64,000 nucleotides of DNA from Chitinophagales bacterium (GCA_020635995.1 JACJYS010000003.1:155001-219000), one strand, 5' to 3'. Shown: positions 41,749 through 51,634, counted from the first letter of the stretch. Numbers and translations: made by a program. Notes: generated from the sequence alone by a model not told the origin.

Positions 41749-43437
41749 ATGGAAGCATTTAAAATAAATAAAAGTTCAAAAATTATTTTATTAATTGAAA
41801 TAATTTTCCCAATTGTCCTATTAATTTTGGGTATTTACAACGGTTTATTACAAACCTTATACCGCTCAGGAATTATACACGGAAACTCATTTTTAGGTAT
41901 AGAATATTATCAAGGATTGACATTGCACGGAGTTATTAATGCTGTAGTGTTAACTACATTTTTTGCCGTTGCTTTTGGCAATGCCTTAATGATGTTTTAT
42001 TTGAGAAAACAATTAAATAAATTTACCAATATACTTTCAGTAGTATTAATGGTAGGTGGTACTTTAATGGCAGCCTTAGCTATGCTATCGGGCAAAGCAA
42101 GCGTACTTTACACATTTTACGCACCTTTAATGGCTCATCCTGCATTTTACTTAGGCTTAGCATTAGCAGTAGTAGGTTCATGGGTGGCATTTTTTGGCTG
42201 GATACCGCTTTACACTTCTTGGCGTAAAGAAAACCCAGATAAAAAAACGCCTTTAGCGGTATGGGGTATGTTGTCAAATTTCATTATTTGGTTTTTTGCA
42301 TCTGCATCTGTAGCTGTTGAAATATTATTTTTCTTATTACCATGGTCTTTAGGTTGGATAGAAGGCATAAATGTAGAACTTACAAGAACATTATTTTGGT
42401 TCTTTGGACACCCATTAGTATATTTCTGGTTATTGCCTGCATATATTATGTATTATACTATTTTACCTCAAGTAGCCGGTGGCAAACTTTATTCTGACAA
42501 AGCTGGTAGATTGGTTTTTGCCTTATTCATTATCTTATCTATTCCTATTGGTACTCACCACCAATTTATGGAACCGGGTATTGAAAAAGGTTACAAACTA
42601 ATACACTCTATTTTAACATTTGGTGTAGCTATACCAAGTTTATTAACTGCATTTACTGTTGCTGCTTCTTTAGAGTATGCTGGTAGAAAAAATGGAGCTA
42701 AAGGCTTATTAGACTGGATGTTTAAACTACCTTATTTTGACAAAAATAAATATCTATTTGCTTATGGAATTATAGGTTTATTAATCTTTATAAGAGGTGG
42801 AGCTGGCGGAATTGTTAATGCTTCTTATAGCTTAAATGCTACCGTGCACAACACAGGTTGGATACCAGGGCACTTTCACTTAACTGTAGGTGGTCCCGTA
42901 TTCTTAGCTATTTTAGGTTTATCTTTATATATGATAACCAAAATATTAGGTAAAGAAGTAAAATACAAAACTTTAAACCTTATGGTGCCTTACTTTTGGT
43001 TTGTTGGTTTAATGATTTTCTCTACAGGACTAAAAATGGGCGGATTAGAATATGGCGAACCAAGAAGAACTAATATGGGATTATCATACTTAAACATGGG
43101 TGGAGATAGTTTTGAACCTTTCTGGTTGTTTACTACACTTACAACAGTAATGGGCGGTATAATAATGACTATAGCTGCAATATTTTATTTCATAACTTTC
43201 TTTGGTACATTATTTAGCAAGTCAGTAAATGAAGGTGGTGTGGTTGAGTTCCCTGTAGCTGAAGCTTATCATGATGAGCCTAATATTAAACCAGTTAATA
43301 AATTATTGCCTTGGGCTATTGCAGCATTATTAATAATAGCAGCGGCTTATTATGGACCTATTAAAAATACGCTTGATAATACTTTAACAAAATCTCCTAC
43401 TTACTTACCTTCTTCTCCTGTGCCTCATACGCATTAG
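41749..43437 (+). CDS. Cytochrome c oxidase subunit I (ba3/B-type heme-copper oxidase)
   Basis: 562 residues, about 13 TM helices. Heme and CuB ligands are in LHGVINAVVL, FGHPLVYFWLLPAYIMYY (CuB His and cross-linked Tyr), GTHHQFMEPG and PGHFHLTVGG. The region before the first His, and the absence of the D-channel pattern of A-type enzymes, place it with B-type oxidases. High-affinity O2 reduction is typical of that type; its use here is inferred. Confidence 0.95.
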   Translation: MEAFKINKSSKIILLIEIIFPIVLLILGIYNGLLQTLYRSGIIHGNSFLGIEYYQGLTLHGVINAVVLTTFFAVAFGNALMMFYLRKQLNKFTNILSVVLMVGGTLMAALAMLSGKASVLYTFYAPLMAHPAFYLGLALAVVGSWVAFFGWIPLYTSWRKENPDKKTPLAVWGMLSNFIIWFFASASVAVEILFFLLPWSLGWIEGINVELTRTLFWFFGHPLVYFWLLPAYIMYYTILPQVAGGKLYSDKAGRLVFALFIILSIPIGTHHQFMEPGIEKGYKLIHSILTFGVAIPSLLTAFTVAASLEYAGRKNGAKGLLDWMFKLPYFDKNKYLFAYGIIGLLIFIRGGAGGIVNASYSLNATVHNTGWIPGHFHLTVGGPVFLAILGLSLYMITKILGKEVKYKTLNLMVPYFWFVGLMIFSTGLKMGGLEYGEPRRTNMGLSYLNMGGDSFEPFWLFTTLTTVMGGIIMTIAAIFYFITFFGTLFSKSVNEGGVVEFPVAEAYHDEPNIKPVNKLLPWAIAALLIIAAAYYGPIKNTLDNTLTKSPTYLPSSPVPHTH

Positions 43438-43477
43438 AGAAGAAAAATAAGTTGATTTTGAACAAAAAAGTTTTATA

Positions 43478-44119
43478 GTGGATTTAAAAGAAGATTATAG
43501 TATAATATTAAAAATAATAATGGCAGCTGTTGCCGGAGTGTTATTATACTTCATCTTTATAAAAGTAAGTTCAATAAATCTCCCTATTCTAAGTGAGAAA
43601 GTTAAATTAGAAAACGGAGAAACTGAATATAAAAAGATTTCTGAAGTTGTTGGGTATGACCAACTCGGCAATGAGTTTAATACCCAACAACTAAAAGGAA
43701 AAGTTCATGTAGCTAATTTTTTCTTTGCTTCATGTCCTGTGGTTTGTCCAAAAATGACTGAAGAAACAAAAGAAGTGTGGAAAGCGTTTGAAAATCAAAA
43801 AGAACACATTAACTTTGTTTCCTATTCAATAGATCCAAAAAGAGATACTATTGAAAGATTGTATAACTTTGCAGAAAGATTTGGACTGGAAAATACCAAT
43901 TGGTATTTTGTAAATGTAGGAAAAGAGAATGTATATATGTTGGCAAGAAGTGATTATAAAATTACCGCCATACAAGCAAATGAAGGAAAAAGTGATTACA
44001 TTCACAGCCAACTTTTAGCATTAGTAGATAAAGATTTACTAATAAGAGGATATTATGATAGTACAGACCCTAAAGAAATAAAACAATTAATAAAAGACAT
44101 AAAAAAAATAATCAAATGA
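43478..44119 (+). CDS. SCO1/SenC copper-delivery protein
   Basis: 213 residues from GTG 43478. N-terminal TM helix about 9-27; periplasmic thioredoxin-fold domain. Copper-binding FFFASCPVVCPKMTEET (Cys86, Cys90) and the conserved His in DYIHSQLLALVDK. It metallates the CuA site of subunit II. It lies 40 bases after subunit I, and its stop overlaps the cytochrome c ATG by four bases. Confidence 0.95.
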   Translation: MDLKEDYSIILKIIMAAVAGVLLYFIFIKVSSINLPILSEKVKLENGETEYKKISEVVGYDQLGNEFNTQQLKGKVHVANFFFASCPVVCPKMTEETKEVWKAFENQKEHINFVSYSIDPKRDTIERLYNFAERFGLENTNWYFVNVGKENVYMLARSDYKITAIQANEGKSDYIHSQLLALVDKDLLIRGYYDSTDPKEIKQLIKDIKKIIK

Positions 44120-44670
44120 AAACAAAAGTATTAAGCTTATTTATAGTAATATTCTTATTTTCCCTAACAAAAGCTCAAGATATTGAAGCTGGACAAAAAA
44201 CCTTTAAAACAATTTGTACCGCTTGCCATACCATTGGCAAAGGAAAATTAGTAGGTCCCGACTTAAAAGGTGTTACAGATAGATTAGACCATGAGTGGAT
44301 AAAATCTTTCGTAAAAAATTCTACTGCGATGGTAGAAGCAGGAGATGAAGAAGCGGTAAAAATATTTAACGAGTTCAATCAAATACCTATGCCTCCAAAT
44401 CCTACATTCTCAGATGATGATTTGAATAATTTAGTGGCATACTTAGCAGACGCAAGTGTAGAAAAAGCACCAGAACCAGCTCCAACTACTACGGAAACAA
44501 AAACAGGCGTTGTTCCTCAAAACACACCGGTAGTTGTTACCACACCTGCCGATAGTGTTATAGACAATCCATTAATTAGAATGGTTTTTTGGGGTAGTGT
44601 TTTTATTATCATAACTGTTTTACTATCTTTGACCGCAGTATTTGTAAAATTAAGTAATAGTAACAATTAA
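44116..44670 (+). CDS. Class I cytochrome c, membrane-anchored
   Basis: 184 residues. Signal peptide 1-20, then heme-attachment CTACHTIG (Cys34, Cys37, His38), KLVGPDLKGV, and the likely axial Met in QIPMPPNPTF (about 95). A Pro/Thr-rich linker (about 117-140) leads to a C-terminal TM helix (about 153-175). It is presumably the direct electron donor to the oxidase CuA. Confidence 0.93.
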   Translation: MKTKVLSLFIVIFLFSLTKAQDIEAGQKTFKTICTACHTIGKGKLVGPDLKGVTDRLDHEWIKSFVKNSTAMVEAGDEEAVKIFNEFNQIPMPPNPTFSDDDLNNLVAYLADASVEKAPEPAPTTTETKTGVVPQNTPVVVTTPADSVIDNPLIRMVFWGSVFIIITVLLSLTAVFVKLSNSNN

Positions 44671-44677
44671 TATTAAC

Positions 44678-44941
44678 ATGAATCCAAATTTAGACGTTTA
44701 TCAGATAGCCACAAGATACACCTTAGCATTCCTTATATCCGGAGTAGGTGCATTTATAACAAATTACGATGGCTTTCTTTATATTTTAGGCTTTGTCTTT
44801 ATAGCATTAGGAATGGCTTACTTACTATCTGCTATTTTAGGAATGTGTCCTTTTAAAGGAGAAAACAAAGAAAAATTAGAAGCTGCTGCTAACGATTTTA
44901 AAGACGATTGGAGTAATACTGACGATCCTTCTTGGCATTAA
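44678..44941 (+). CDS. DUF2892 (YgaP-type) membrane protein
   Basis: 87 residues. NPNLDVYQIATRYTLAFLIS is the start of two TM helices (about 12-32 and 36-58), then LGMCPFKGENKEK. The P-F pattern 'G.CP' is conserved in DUF2892. It belongs to the oxidase operon by spacing (seven bases) and overlaps the next gene by ten. Role unknown. Confidence 0.85.
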   Translation: MNPNLDVYQIATRYTLAFLISGVGAFITNYDGFLYILGFVFIALGMAYLLSAILGMCPFKGENKEKLEAAANDFKDDWSNTDDPSWH

Positions 44942-45864
44942 AAAACAACTATATAGACTTTGTTTTTACTAAAAACAATGTAAATCTATATATATACCGA
45001 TTAGACAAACTACAGCCTTACATTCAAGGCAATAAATATTTTAAATTAAAGTACAATTTAATAAAAGCTAAAGAAAAGCATCTCCCGATAGTAACTATAG
45101 GAGGTGCTTTTAGCAATCATATACATGCCACTGCTTTAGCCTGCCAACAAAATAATATTCTCTGCTACGGAATAATTAGAGGAGGTAATTTTAAAGTGCA
45201 AAGCCCTACCCTCTCTTTTGTTGAAAAAATGGGAATGAAACTTATTTTTATACCGAGAGAAGATTATAAAACACTAAGAAATATAAATACTCAAAAATCC
45301 TTTAATGAAATTGCCCATAATTTTGCAGAACTCCCTAAAAATTATTTTTTTGTTCCCGAAGGTGGCACCAACGAATTGGGACTAAAAGGTGCATCTGAAA
45401 TTTTAAATAATATAGAGCCTTCTTTTGATTATTTCTTTTGCCCGGTGGGTTCGGGAGGCACTATAAGTGGCATTATAAATAGTTTAAAAGGAAATAAAAA
45501 AGTAATAGGCATAGCCTGTGCAAAAGATAAAAGTTTGACCGAAAAAATAAAGCTACTCACAAATAATTTACAAAACTGGGAAATCAATTACAACTATACT
45601 TTTAAAGGATTTGGGAAATGGAACGTAGAGCTTATAAGCTTTATCAATCAATTTTATAAAGATTACAACATAGCACTTGAACCAATTTATACCGGCAAAA
45701 TGATGTATGCTTTAAACAAAATGATAAATAATAACAGTTTTCAAAAACCTTGTAATATTTTAGCTATACACACCGGAGGTCTTCAAGGCTTAGAAGGCTT
45801 CAATTTAATGAATAATGGCATTATAAAAATTCCGCCTTATTCTTTTGATGACTCATCAATATAA
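44932..45864 (+). CDS. PLP-dependent D-cysteine desulfhydrase/ACC deaminase family enzyme
   Basis: 310 residues. The only early start is TTG 44932, inside the end of the DUF2892 gene. Fold type II motifs: IQGNKYFKLKYNL with the Schiff-base Lys (about 33-45), GGAFSNHIHATALAC (about 59-73), FFVPEGGTNELG and FCPVGSGGTISGI (phosphate loop). It should cleave D-cysteine or ACC-like amino acids to a keto acid plus ammonia. Its 3' end overlaps the convergent antiporter gene by 28 bases. Confidence 0.9.
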   Translation: MALKNNYIDFVFTKNNVNLYIYRLDKLQPYIQGNKYFKLKYNLIKAKEKHLPIVTIGGAFSNHIHATALACQQNNILCYGIIRGGNFKVQSPTLSFVEKMGMKLIFIPREDYKTLRNINTQKSFNEIAHNFAELPKNYFFVPEGGTNELGLKGASEILNNIEPSFDYFFCPVGSGGTISGIINSLKGNKKVIGIACAKDKSLTEKIKLLTNNLQNWEINYNYTFKGFGKWNVELISFINQFYKDYNIALEPIYTGKMMYALNKMINNNSFQKPCNILAIHTGGLQGLEGFNLMNNGIIKIPPYSFDDSSI

Positions 45865-47162
45865 GAAGTTGGGTTAAATGGCTCGTCTGAATTTGGGATA
45901 GTACCATCTCCTATTCCTCCTCCCGAACTTTCAAATTCCTCTTGCTTACCAAAACCTATTGTGCCTATCATCATTATTAACATTGAACCCAAAATAACAA
46001 TTAAAAGTACTTTTTCATTGATAATAGTACTTTTTAAGTTTATTATTTCGCCCGTTTTATTATTTATAACGGTTTCAGTTCTAAGCTGTAAAAAAAGGAG
46101 AATAGTTATTAGCCCTCTGGGCGATATAAATGTAAGTTCTCCTATATTTTTTCTATCAGAAACAAGGATATAAATAAACCGTATAACCAATAATATGGCT
46201 AAAATTATGCCTCCGTACATATAGTTATAGCCATCTACAAAACTATCTAAAGTAATAGAAAAACCAAAAAAGAGAAAAAAGAAAGTACGTACTAAAAAAG
46301 TAGATTCGGCAGTAAGCAAATGAAACTCGTGCAAACCTTCACGCTTTGCTATCCCCATAGAAATATACCTTTTTATGTAGTCGGGTAGCAGTACTTCTGC
46401 ATTAGATAAAAACAAACCAAAAATAAATATAATAACTAAGGATGGCATGTGTAACCTTTTTCCTATAGCATACACCAGTATTAAAAGTGCCAAAATCAAA
46501 AAGAATTTCACCTTATGCGTTATCCGTTCAAACAACTCAAACAACAACCATGTAACTAAAACTGACACTAACACAATGACCACTATTTCTACCAGTAAAA
46601 TGGCAATAGGTTTTATTCCCACAAGGTCGCTACCTACTTGAAACTGACGCATAGCATAATTAAAAACCATAATACCTATAATATCAGAAAAAGTAGATTC
46701 ATACACCACAAACTCTTTATTTAAAGGAGATAAAGCACTGGCACTAGGAATAGCCACTGCACTACTTATAACCGCTAATGGAATAGAATTCATTAAAGCC
46801 ATGGCTTTGGGCATACCTAAATATGCATTAAAGAAATAACTCAATGCAGCTATACTGACTAAAAGTATTACCAACGCAGCCACAAAACCTTTAATAATAA
46901 TGGGGAGTTTATCTCTTCTTACCTCTAATTCTAAAGCACCTTCTAATACAATTAATATTAAACCAATAGTACCCATTACAGGAATTATTTGGTCTAAATA
47001 CATTACCTGCACACCAAAATAATCGGCTACCGCACGAGCCAAAATACCTGTAGCCATTAATAAAATAACAGAAGGGAACTTTGTTTTTCGGGCTATTTCA
47101 TCAAAAATATAAGAGAATATAATAAGTAATGAAAATATTACAAGTATATACTTAATATCCAT
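45837..47162 (-). CDS. Cation:proton antiporter (CPA family)
   Basis: 441 residues with about 11-12 TM helices, no large cytoplasmic domain. TKFPSVILLMATGILARAVA, LVLEGALELEVRR (the 'E.G..L' segment), NSIPLAVISSAVAIPSA and SPRGLITILLFLQLRTE match Na+/H+ exchanger-type proteins. The Gly/Ser-rich C-terminus (FESSGGGIGDG) and acidic tail are unusual. Ion specificity cannot be read off. Confidence 0.9.
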   Translation of the reverse strand: MDIKYILVIFSLLIIFSYIFDEIARKTKFPSVILLMATGILARAVADYFGVQVMYLDQIIPVMGTIGLILIVLEGALELEVRRDKLPIIIKGFVAALVILLVSIAALSYFFNAYLGMPKAMALMNSIPLAVISSAVAIPSASALSPLNKEFVVYESTFSDIIGIMVFNYAMRQFQVGSDLVGIKPIAILLVEIVVIVLVSVLVTWLLFELFERITHKVKFFLILALLILVYAIGKRLHMPSLVIIFIFGLFLSNAEVLLPDYIKRYISMGIAKREGLHEFHLLTAESTFLVRTFFFLFFGFSITLDSFVDGYNYMYGGIILAILLVIRFIYILVSDRKNIGELTFISPRGLITILLFLQLRTETVINNKTGEIINLKSTIINEKVLLIVILGSMLIMMIGTIGFGKQEEFESSGGGIGDGTIPNSDEPFNPTSYIDESSKE

Positions 47163-47522
47163 ATTTGTGTATTGCTCCCCAAAGTAAAGAGTTTTTATTG
47201 AGAAACTATGATTTTATCCCGTACAAATGGAATATTATTTTATTTTTGAATTAAAAAAATGGCATAATCTCTCCTATTATTTCAATGGGGCATGCCCCAT
47301 TGGAGGCTCTAAAATAACGCCACACATATACCACGGGAAGTTCACCAATCAACAGTGTTTTACACACTTTTTAGTACAATACCTAAAATAATACATTATT
47401 AAAATATTTGACATTTTAATATAAAATGACTAACTTCGTTAAGTGTTATCTAAAAAGCATTTCTACTTAGGGCAGATAAGAAAACGAGTTTTTATATAAA
47501 AGACGACACTACAAGACAGACA
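47163..47522. other. Intergenic interval with a 20-bp palindrome
   Basis: No gene. It contains the palindrome CAATGGGGCATGCCCCATTG at 47283-47302 and AT-rich leader DNA of the orphan gene, including GTGTTATC at 47441-47448. Confidence 0.6.
47283..47302. repeat. Perfect 20-bp palindrome
   Basis: CAATGGGGCA/TGCCCCATTG. It is self-complementary across its whole length. No adjacent T-run, so not an obvious terminator. Confidence 0.5.
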
Positions 47523-48317
47523 ATGAATAAAAAAAGAGTAATAACAATATTGATTTTTCTGTTTTGCGTGCCAATCCCAATTTTCACATTGAGTTTGTTT
47601 CCTACGCCTTGTGTTTATGGACTTTGCTTACTAGTTTATTACCCAATTATATTTTTAGTAGGCGGACTAAGTGCTTGGATTTATTACAAGTTCAGCGACA
47701 AAATAAAATTAAGCAAGACCGCATTTTTGATAATAATACTCTTGCTTGACTTTGCATTGCTGACATACTTCTATCCGAAAGGCGAGTATTTCCCAACGAA
47801 TCAAATTAGTGTAGCAAGACAAGTTTCAAGCAACTATGACAATCTAAAACCTGTTGACATTTTCAAAGCAACTGAAAATCTAAATTTTTTGATGATTACA
47901 GCACTTTATCACAAATTCAACTTACCAACTGAAACATATAATGTAAGGTATTGCTTCATTGACACAAACGGCAGTTGTGACACAATTTATAAAGAGTTTA
48001 ATTATTTCATATATGACAACAAAGTTGTGACAAATAATTCAAACTTTCATTACGACTTAGATTTAAAAGAAGGTTCGTTTTCGTATACGGACACAGTTGA
48101 AAATCAACATTTCACTTTCAAAGTTGGCTACCCTGACTTTGGAAAATATAGAAAAGACTTTACAAGCACTTCCTATAACCTATCAGACAAAGGAGAAAGA
48201 GTTACAGGACTTGTGAAAGACATAGGAGATTTAAGAGTTATAGTTGACGAAACACGACCTAAATTTGAATATGGCTTCACGACACTTTTTGAAAAATATT
48301 TAAGTTTGATAAAATGA
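47523..48317 (+). CDS. Orphan membrane protein in cassette-like context
   Basis: 264 residues. Three N-terminal TM segments (about 5-25, 33-55 and 65-85), then a soluble domain of about 175 residues with ENLNFLMITALYHKFNLP, YNVRYCFIDTNGSCDTIYKE and DETRPKFEYG. I do not recognise it. The lysine-codon-poor, GAC-rich base use differs by eye from its neighbours. It is followed after about 33 bases by the CATAACAGC...AAAACGTTCAAC element. This suggests recent gain as a single-gene unit. Confidence 0.7.
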   Translation: MNKKRVITILIFLFCVPIPIFTLSLFPTPCVYGLCLLVYYPIIFLVGGLSAWIYYKFSDKIKLSKTAFLIIILLLDFALLTYFYPKGEYFPTNQISVARQVSSNYDNLKPVDIFKATENLNFLMITALYHKFNLPTETYNVRYCFIDTNGSCDTIYKEFNYFIYDNKVVTNNSNFHYDLDLKEGSFSYTDTVENQHFTFKVGYPDFGKYRKDFTSTSYNLSDKGERVTGLVKDIGDLRVIVDETRPKFEYGFTTLFEKYLSLIK

Positions 48318-48350
48318 ACGAAAGCACAGACTACAGAAAAGAAAGCCGAC

Positions 48351-48443
48351 CGCATAACAGCACTGGCGGTTCAGTAGTTAAATCCCACTTGATAGTGAAG
48401 TGCTTAGAAATCCCCACCTTCGCAAAGCGGTAAAACGTTCAAC
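48351..48443 (+). other. Cassette-like 3' flank of the orphan gene
   Basis: It starts CGCATAACAGCACTGGCGG and ends AGCGGTAAAACGTTCAAC. The same ends, with the last 12 bases identical, follow the unrelated gene at 16.3-17.7 kb. Neither copy fits a canonical integron attC. Confidence 0.4.
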
Positions 48444-48453
48444 GCCCCCATAT

Positions 48454-49107
48454 TCAGTTCCTTTCCTTATCTAAAATAGCAAATAATACAGCACAATAAT
48501 TAAGTAAACTACCTACCAATACAAAAATATGCCACACTGCATGGTAGTAATACACTTCGCCATCATGATAAAAAAAATACGTGCCGGCAGTATAACTTAA
48601 GCCACCGAGCAATATAAACCAAAGCACCTTAGGTTTTATTCGCCTTAATGCCGGACGTATCATAATAATACCTACCCAGCCCATTATTATGTATATAATT
48701 AATGTAATAAACACAGGCAACTGGTCAACAATAAGCTTAGAAGTAATACCTACAACAGTTATAAACCATAATATAACCATAATGGCTTTGCCTAGTTTAT
48801 TTCTAAAATAAATTAATAAAAAAGGAGAATAAGTACCGGAAATAAGCAGATAAATAGATAATAAATCAAAGTAATTAAGTACATCTTTACTTACTTTTTC
48901 GGGTATGGCATGAAAAATTGTAGATGAAAAATAAACCGCTAACAAACCAAAAGAAAAAAGCATAGCTCCCCATATTTTTTGAGGCACTTTAGTATTTACA
49001 GCCAATGCTATAAGCAAAGGAACTAACACTAAAAAAATAATGACTCCTACACCATGCGTCAACGCATTTAGCAATTCTGCCGCATGAGGATACTCTGAGA
49101 ACTTCAT
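48454..49107 (-). CDS. Hemolysin III-family (PAQR-like) membrane protein
   Basis: 217 residues, seven TM helices. HAAELLNALTHGVGVIIFL (about 8-26), SSTIFHAIPEKVSK and YHAVWHIFVLVGS show the conserved His residues of the hydrolase-like PAQR superfamily. In bacteria the role is uncertain and haemolysis is not implied. The stop of the oligopeptide-binding gene lies two bases upstream of its ATG, so the two are cotranscribed. Confidence 0.92.
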   Translation of the reverse strand: MKFSEYPHAAELLNALTHGVGVIIFLVLVPLLIALAVNTKVPQKIWGAMLFSFGLLAVYFSSTIFHAIPEKVSKDVLNYFDLLSIYLLISGTYSPFLLIYFRNKLGKAIMVILWFITVVGITSKLIVDQLPVFITLIIYIIMGWVGIIMIRPALRRIKPKVLWFILLGGLSYTAGTYFFYHDGEVYYYHAVWHIFVLVGSLLNYCAVLFAILDKERN

Positions 49108-49108
49108 T

Positions 49109-50698
49109 TTATTTTTTCTTTACAATTTTTAAATCTAAGTTATTAAATGCATTTGGTTTTGCTCCAAAAATATTTTCATGCGTTAATCTAATCAGTTCGT
49201 CATAATACAAGAAAACAACCGGAGCTTCTTCTATTATAATACTATCCATTTTGGTATATAAATTCATTTGTTCTTGCACGTCAAAACTTTTTTTGGCCTG
49301 CTCATAATACAAATCAAAAGTATCATTTTTAAATCTTGTATAATTAGGTGGAGCTCCATTTTTGCTATAAAATAAACTCAAATAATTTTCTGCATCGGGG
49401 TAATCGGCTATCCAACTTCCTCTAAAAAAATCAACTTCGCCACTTACCATCCACTCTCTCAATAACGAAGGTTGCACCACTTCTATTTTTATTTTCACAC
49501 CCGCCTTTTCAGCCTGATTAGCAATATACAAACCTATGTCTTTGTATGTTTCATTGGTGTTTAATACAATTTCATCTCCATTATAATCTATTTCTTTTAA
49601 CAACTGCTTTGCTTTTTCTATGTCGTAGTTGTAGCCGTTTAAATAGTTGCCCGTATTAGGTGGCAAATTTTTAGGAATAAAACCGTTTACCGCAGGAAAA
49701 CCTATACCATTTCTAAAATATTGTATCATTTCTTCTTTACTAAAACAGTAATTTAAAGCTTGCCTAAATTTCTTTTGGTTTAGCCATTTATTGTTGGTTT
49801 CAAGATTTATGCCTAAATATTCTGTATTTAAAAAAGGTGCTTTATACAATTTTATATTGTTTTGCCATTTTTTTTGAAGCGTAGCTTCTTCAGTAAAAAT
49901 TTCTTTAACAAAACTTTTATCTACTCCCGAAAGCATGTCCAAATTCCCTTTCATAAAATTTAGATACTCCATTTTTTTACTTTCATTAAAAGTAACTTTA
50001 AAACCATCTAAATACGGAAGTAAAACACCTTTGCTGTCTTGCTCAAAATAATTGTTGTTTTTTAAAGCCACTAAAGCAATTCCTTCTTCCCATATTTTAA
50101 ATTTGAAAGCACCTGTGCCCACAGGATGTGCTCTAAAATCTCTACCATAAAAATCTATAATTTCTTTAGGAACTACAAAACAGTAAGGCATGGTTAAAAT
50201 ACCCAAAATAGGAGCAAACGGCTCTTTTAAATTAAGTTGAAAAACAGTATCGTTTAAAGCCTTAAAAGGCTCATTACCAGCAACTTTTCCATTAAATATC
50301 CATGCTCCCGGTGATGCCGTTTGTTTATCTATAATTCTATTAAAACTATAAACAAAATCTTGTGCGTTAACTACTCTTTTTTTATTTTCAAACAACTCAT
50401 TTTCATGAAAATAAACATCATCTCTTAAAATAAAAGTAATAGTTAAAGCATCTTCACTAAAATTCCATTTTTTGGCTATACAGGGAACAATATTCATATT
50501 GCTATCCAACTGTACTAAACCATTAAAAAGCTGCGAAACTGCCCAAATATTAGCTTGATTTTTAGCAAAAGCGGGATCTAAAGAGGTAATGCCGGAAGCT
50601 TGGTTGTATTTAAAAATCTTCAATTCACTTTGTTTAGGCTTGCTACACGCTAAAAAAGCTAAGAAAATGAAGCTATAAATCCACCAATATTTTTGCAT
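49109..50698 (-). CDS. Oligopeptide ABC transporter substrate-binding lipoprotein
   Basis: 529 residues. Lipoprotein signal MQKYWWIYSFIFLAFLAC (Cys18). The family-5 solute-binding fold shows FKYNQASGITSLDPAFA (about 28-44), VNAQDFVYSFNRI, HPVGTGAFKFKIW, FRQALNYCFSKEEMI and DFFRGSWIADYPDAENYL. No permease or ATPase is adjacent; a DppB-like permease lies 35 kb away at 13.65 kb. Peptide uptake is inferred. Confidence 0.92.
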   Translation of the reverse strand: MQKYWWIYSFIFLAFLACSKPKQSELKIFKYNQASGITSLDPAFAKNQANIWAVSQLFNGLVQLDSNMNIVPCIAKKWNFSEDALTITFILRDDVYFHENELFENKKRVVNAQDFVYSFNRIIDKQTASPGAWIFNGKVAGNEPFKALNDTVFQLNLKEPFAPILGILTMPYCFVVPKEIIDFYGRDFRAHPVGTGAFKFKIWEEGIALVALKNNNYFEQDSKGVLLPYLDGFKVTFNESKKMEYLNFMKGNLDMLSGVDKSFVKEIFTEEATLQKKWQNNIKLYKAPFLNTEYLGINLETNNKWLNQKKFRQALNYCFSKEEMIQYFRNGIGFPAVNGFIPKNLPPNTGNYLNGYNYDIEKAKQLLKEIDYNGDEIVLNTNETYKDIGLYIANQAEKAGVKIKIEVVQPSLLREWMVSGEVDFFRGSWIADYPDAENYLSLFYSKNGAPPNYTRFKNDTFDLYYEQAKKSFDVQEQMNLYTKMDSIIIEEAPVVFLYYDELIRLTHENIFGAKPNAFNNLDLKIVKKK

Positions 50699-50702
50699 AC
50701 CA

Positions 50703-50711
50703 ACAAATTTA
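50703..50711 (-). promoter_or_regulatory. -7 box TAAATTTGT of the peptide-binding gene
   Basis: Consensus on the minus strand, five bases before ATG 50698. A nearly leaderless arrangement. Confidence 0.5.
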
Positions 50712-50791
50712 CAGATTATTAATTATGGAAGTAATAAAATAATAGCGAAACTAAGAGAAAGAATAAATTTTAAAACTAATAAACCATTATT

Positions 50792-51499
50792 TTACGCCAT
50801 AGTATGATATACATTTTGCACATCATCGTCTTCTTCTAAGCGTTCTAATAGTTTTTCTACATCGGCTTGCTGTTCTTCATTAAGCTCTGTGGTGTTTAAA
50901 GGTATGCGTTCGTATCCCGATTCTAAAATTTCTATACCCAAAGCATCTAAGCCTTTTTGTATATTGCCAAACTGAGCAAAATCGCCATAAATCATTATGT
51001 GGTCATCTTCTACAAAAAGCTCTTCAATACCATAATCTATCATTTCAAGTTCTAATTCTTCGGCATCATGAGTGCCTTTATCTATTTTAAAATGACATTT
51101 ACGCTCAAATAAAAACTCTACCGAGCCAGAAGTGCCCAAACTACCATTACATTTATTAAAATAGCTTCTAACATTGGCTACTGTTCTCGTATTATTATCG
51201 GTAGCAGTCTCTACAAAAATGGCTATTCCGTGCGGAGCATAGCCTTCATAATTTATTTCGTCATAGCTGGCTTGGTCTTTAGAAGAAGCTTTTTTAATAG
51301 CACGTTCTACATTATCTTTAGGCATATTGGCTGCCTTAGCATTTTGAACCGCCATACGCAAGCGAGTGTTATTTACTGGATCCGGACCGCCCTCTTTTAC
51401 CGCCATAGCTATTTCTTTACCTATTTTAGTAAAAGTTTTGCTCATAGCCGCCCATCTTTTAAACTTACGTGCTTTTCTAAATTCAAATGCTCTTCCCAT
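50792..51499 (-). CDS. YebC/PmpR-family protein
   Basis: 235 residues. MGRAFEFRKARKFKRWAAMS is the usual N-terminus; the DPVNNTRLRMAVQNAKAANM and YEGYAPHGIAIFVETATDNN segments, and the FNKCNGSLGTSGSVEFLF loop, are diagnostic. Older work calls YebC a transcriptional regulator; newer work shows at least some members relieve ribosome stalling at proline tracts. Either role is possible. Confidence 0.95.
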   Translation of the reverse strand: MGRAFEFRKARKFKRWAAMSKTFTKIGKEIAMAVKEGGPDPVNNTRLRMAVQNAKAANMPKDNVERAIKKASSKDQASYDEINYEGYAPHGIAIFVETATDNNTRTVANVRSYFNKCNGSLGTSGSVEFLFERKCHFKIDKGTHDAEELELEMIDYGIEELFVEDDHIMIYGDFAQFGNIQKGLDALGIEILESGYERIPLNTTELNEEQQADVEKLLERLEEDDDVQNVYHTMA

Positions 51500-51634
51500 T
51501 TTTTTAAATTTTGTGCGAAATTAGCAAAAAGGATTTGGATTTTAAACATTTAAAATTTTAAACAAAATCTGTTAAAAAGCATCAAAAGCAATGAAGAGCT
51601 ACATTATAGTAATTACGCTTTATTAAAATAGTAG

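Noticed and set aside
48351..48443. Integron attC site
   Set aside because: The ends do not form an inverted RYYYAAC...GTTRRRY pair in the correct order, and no integrase is visible. Kept only as a cassette-like element.
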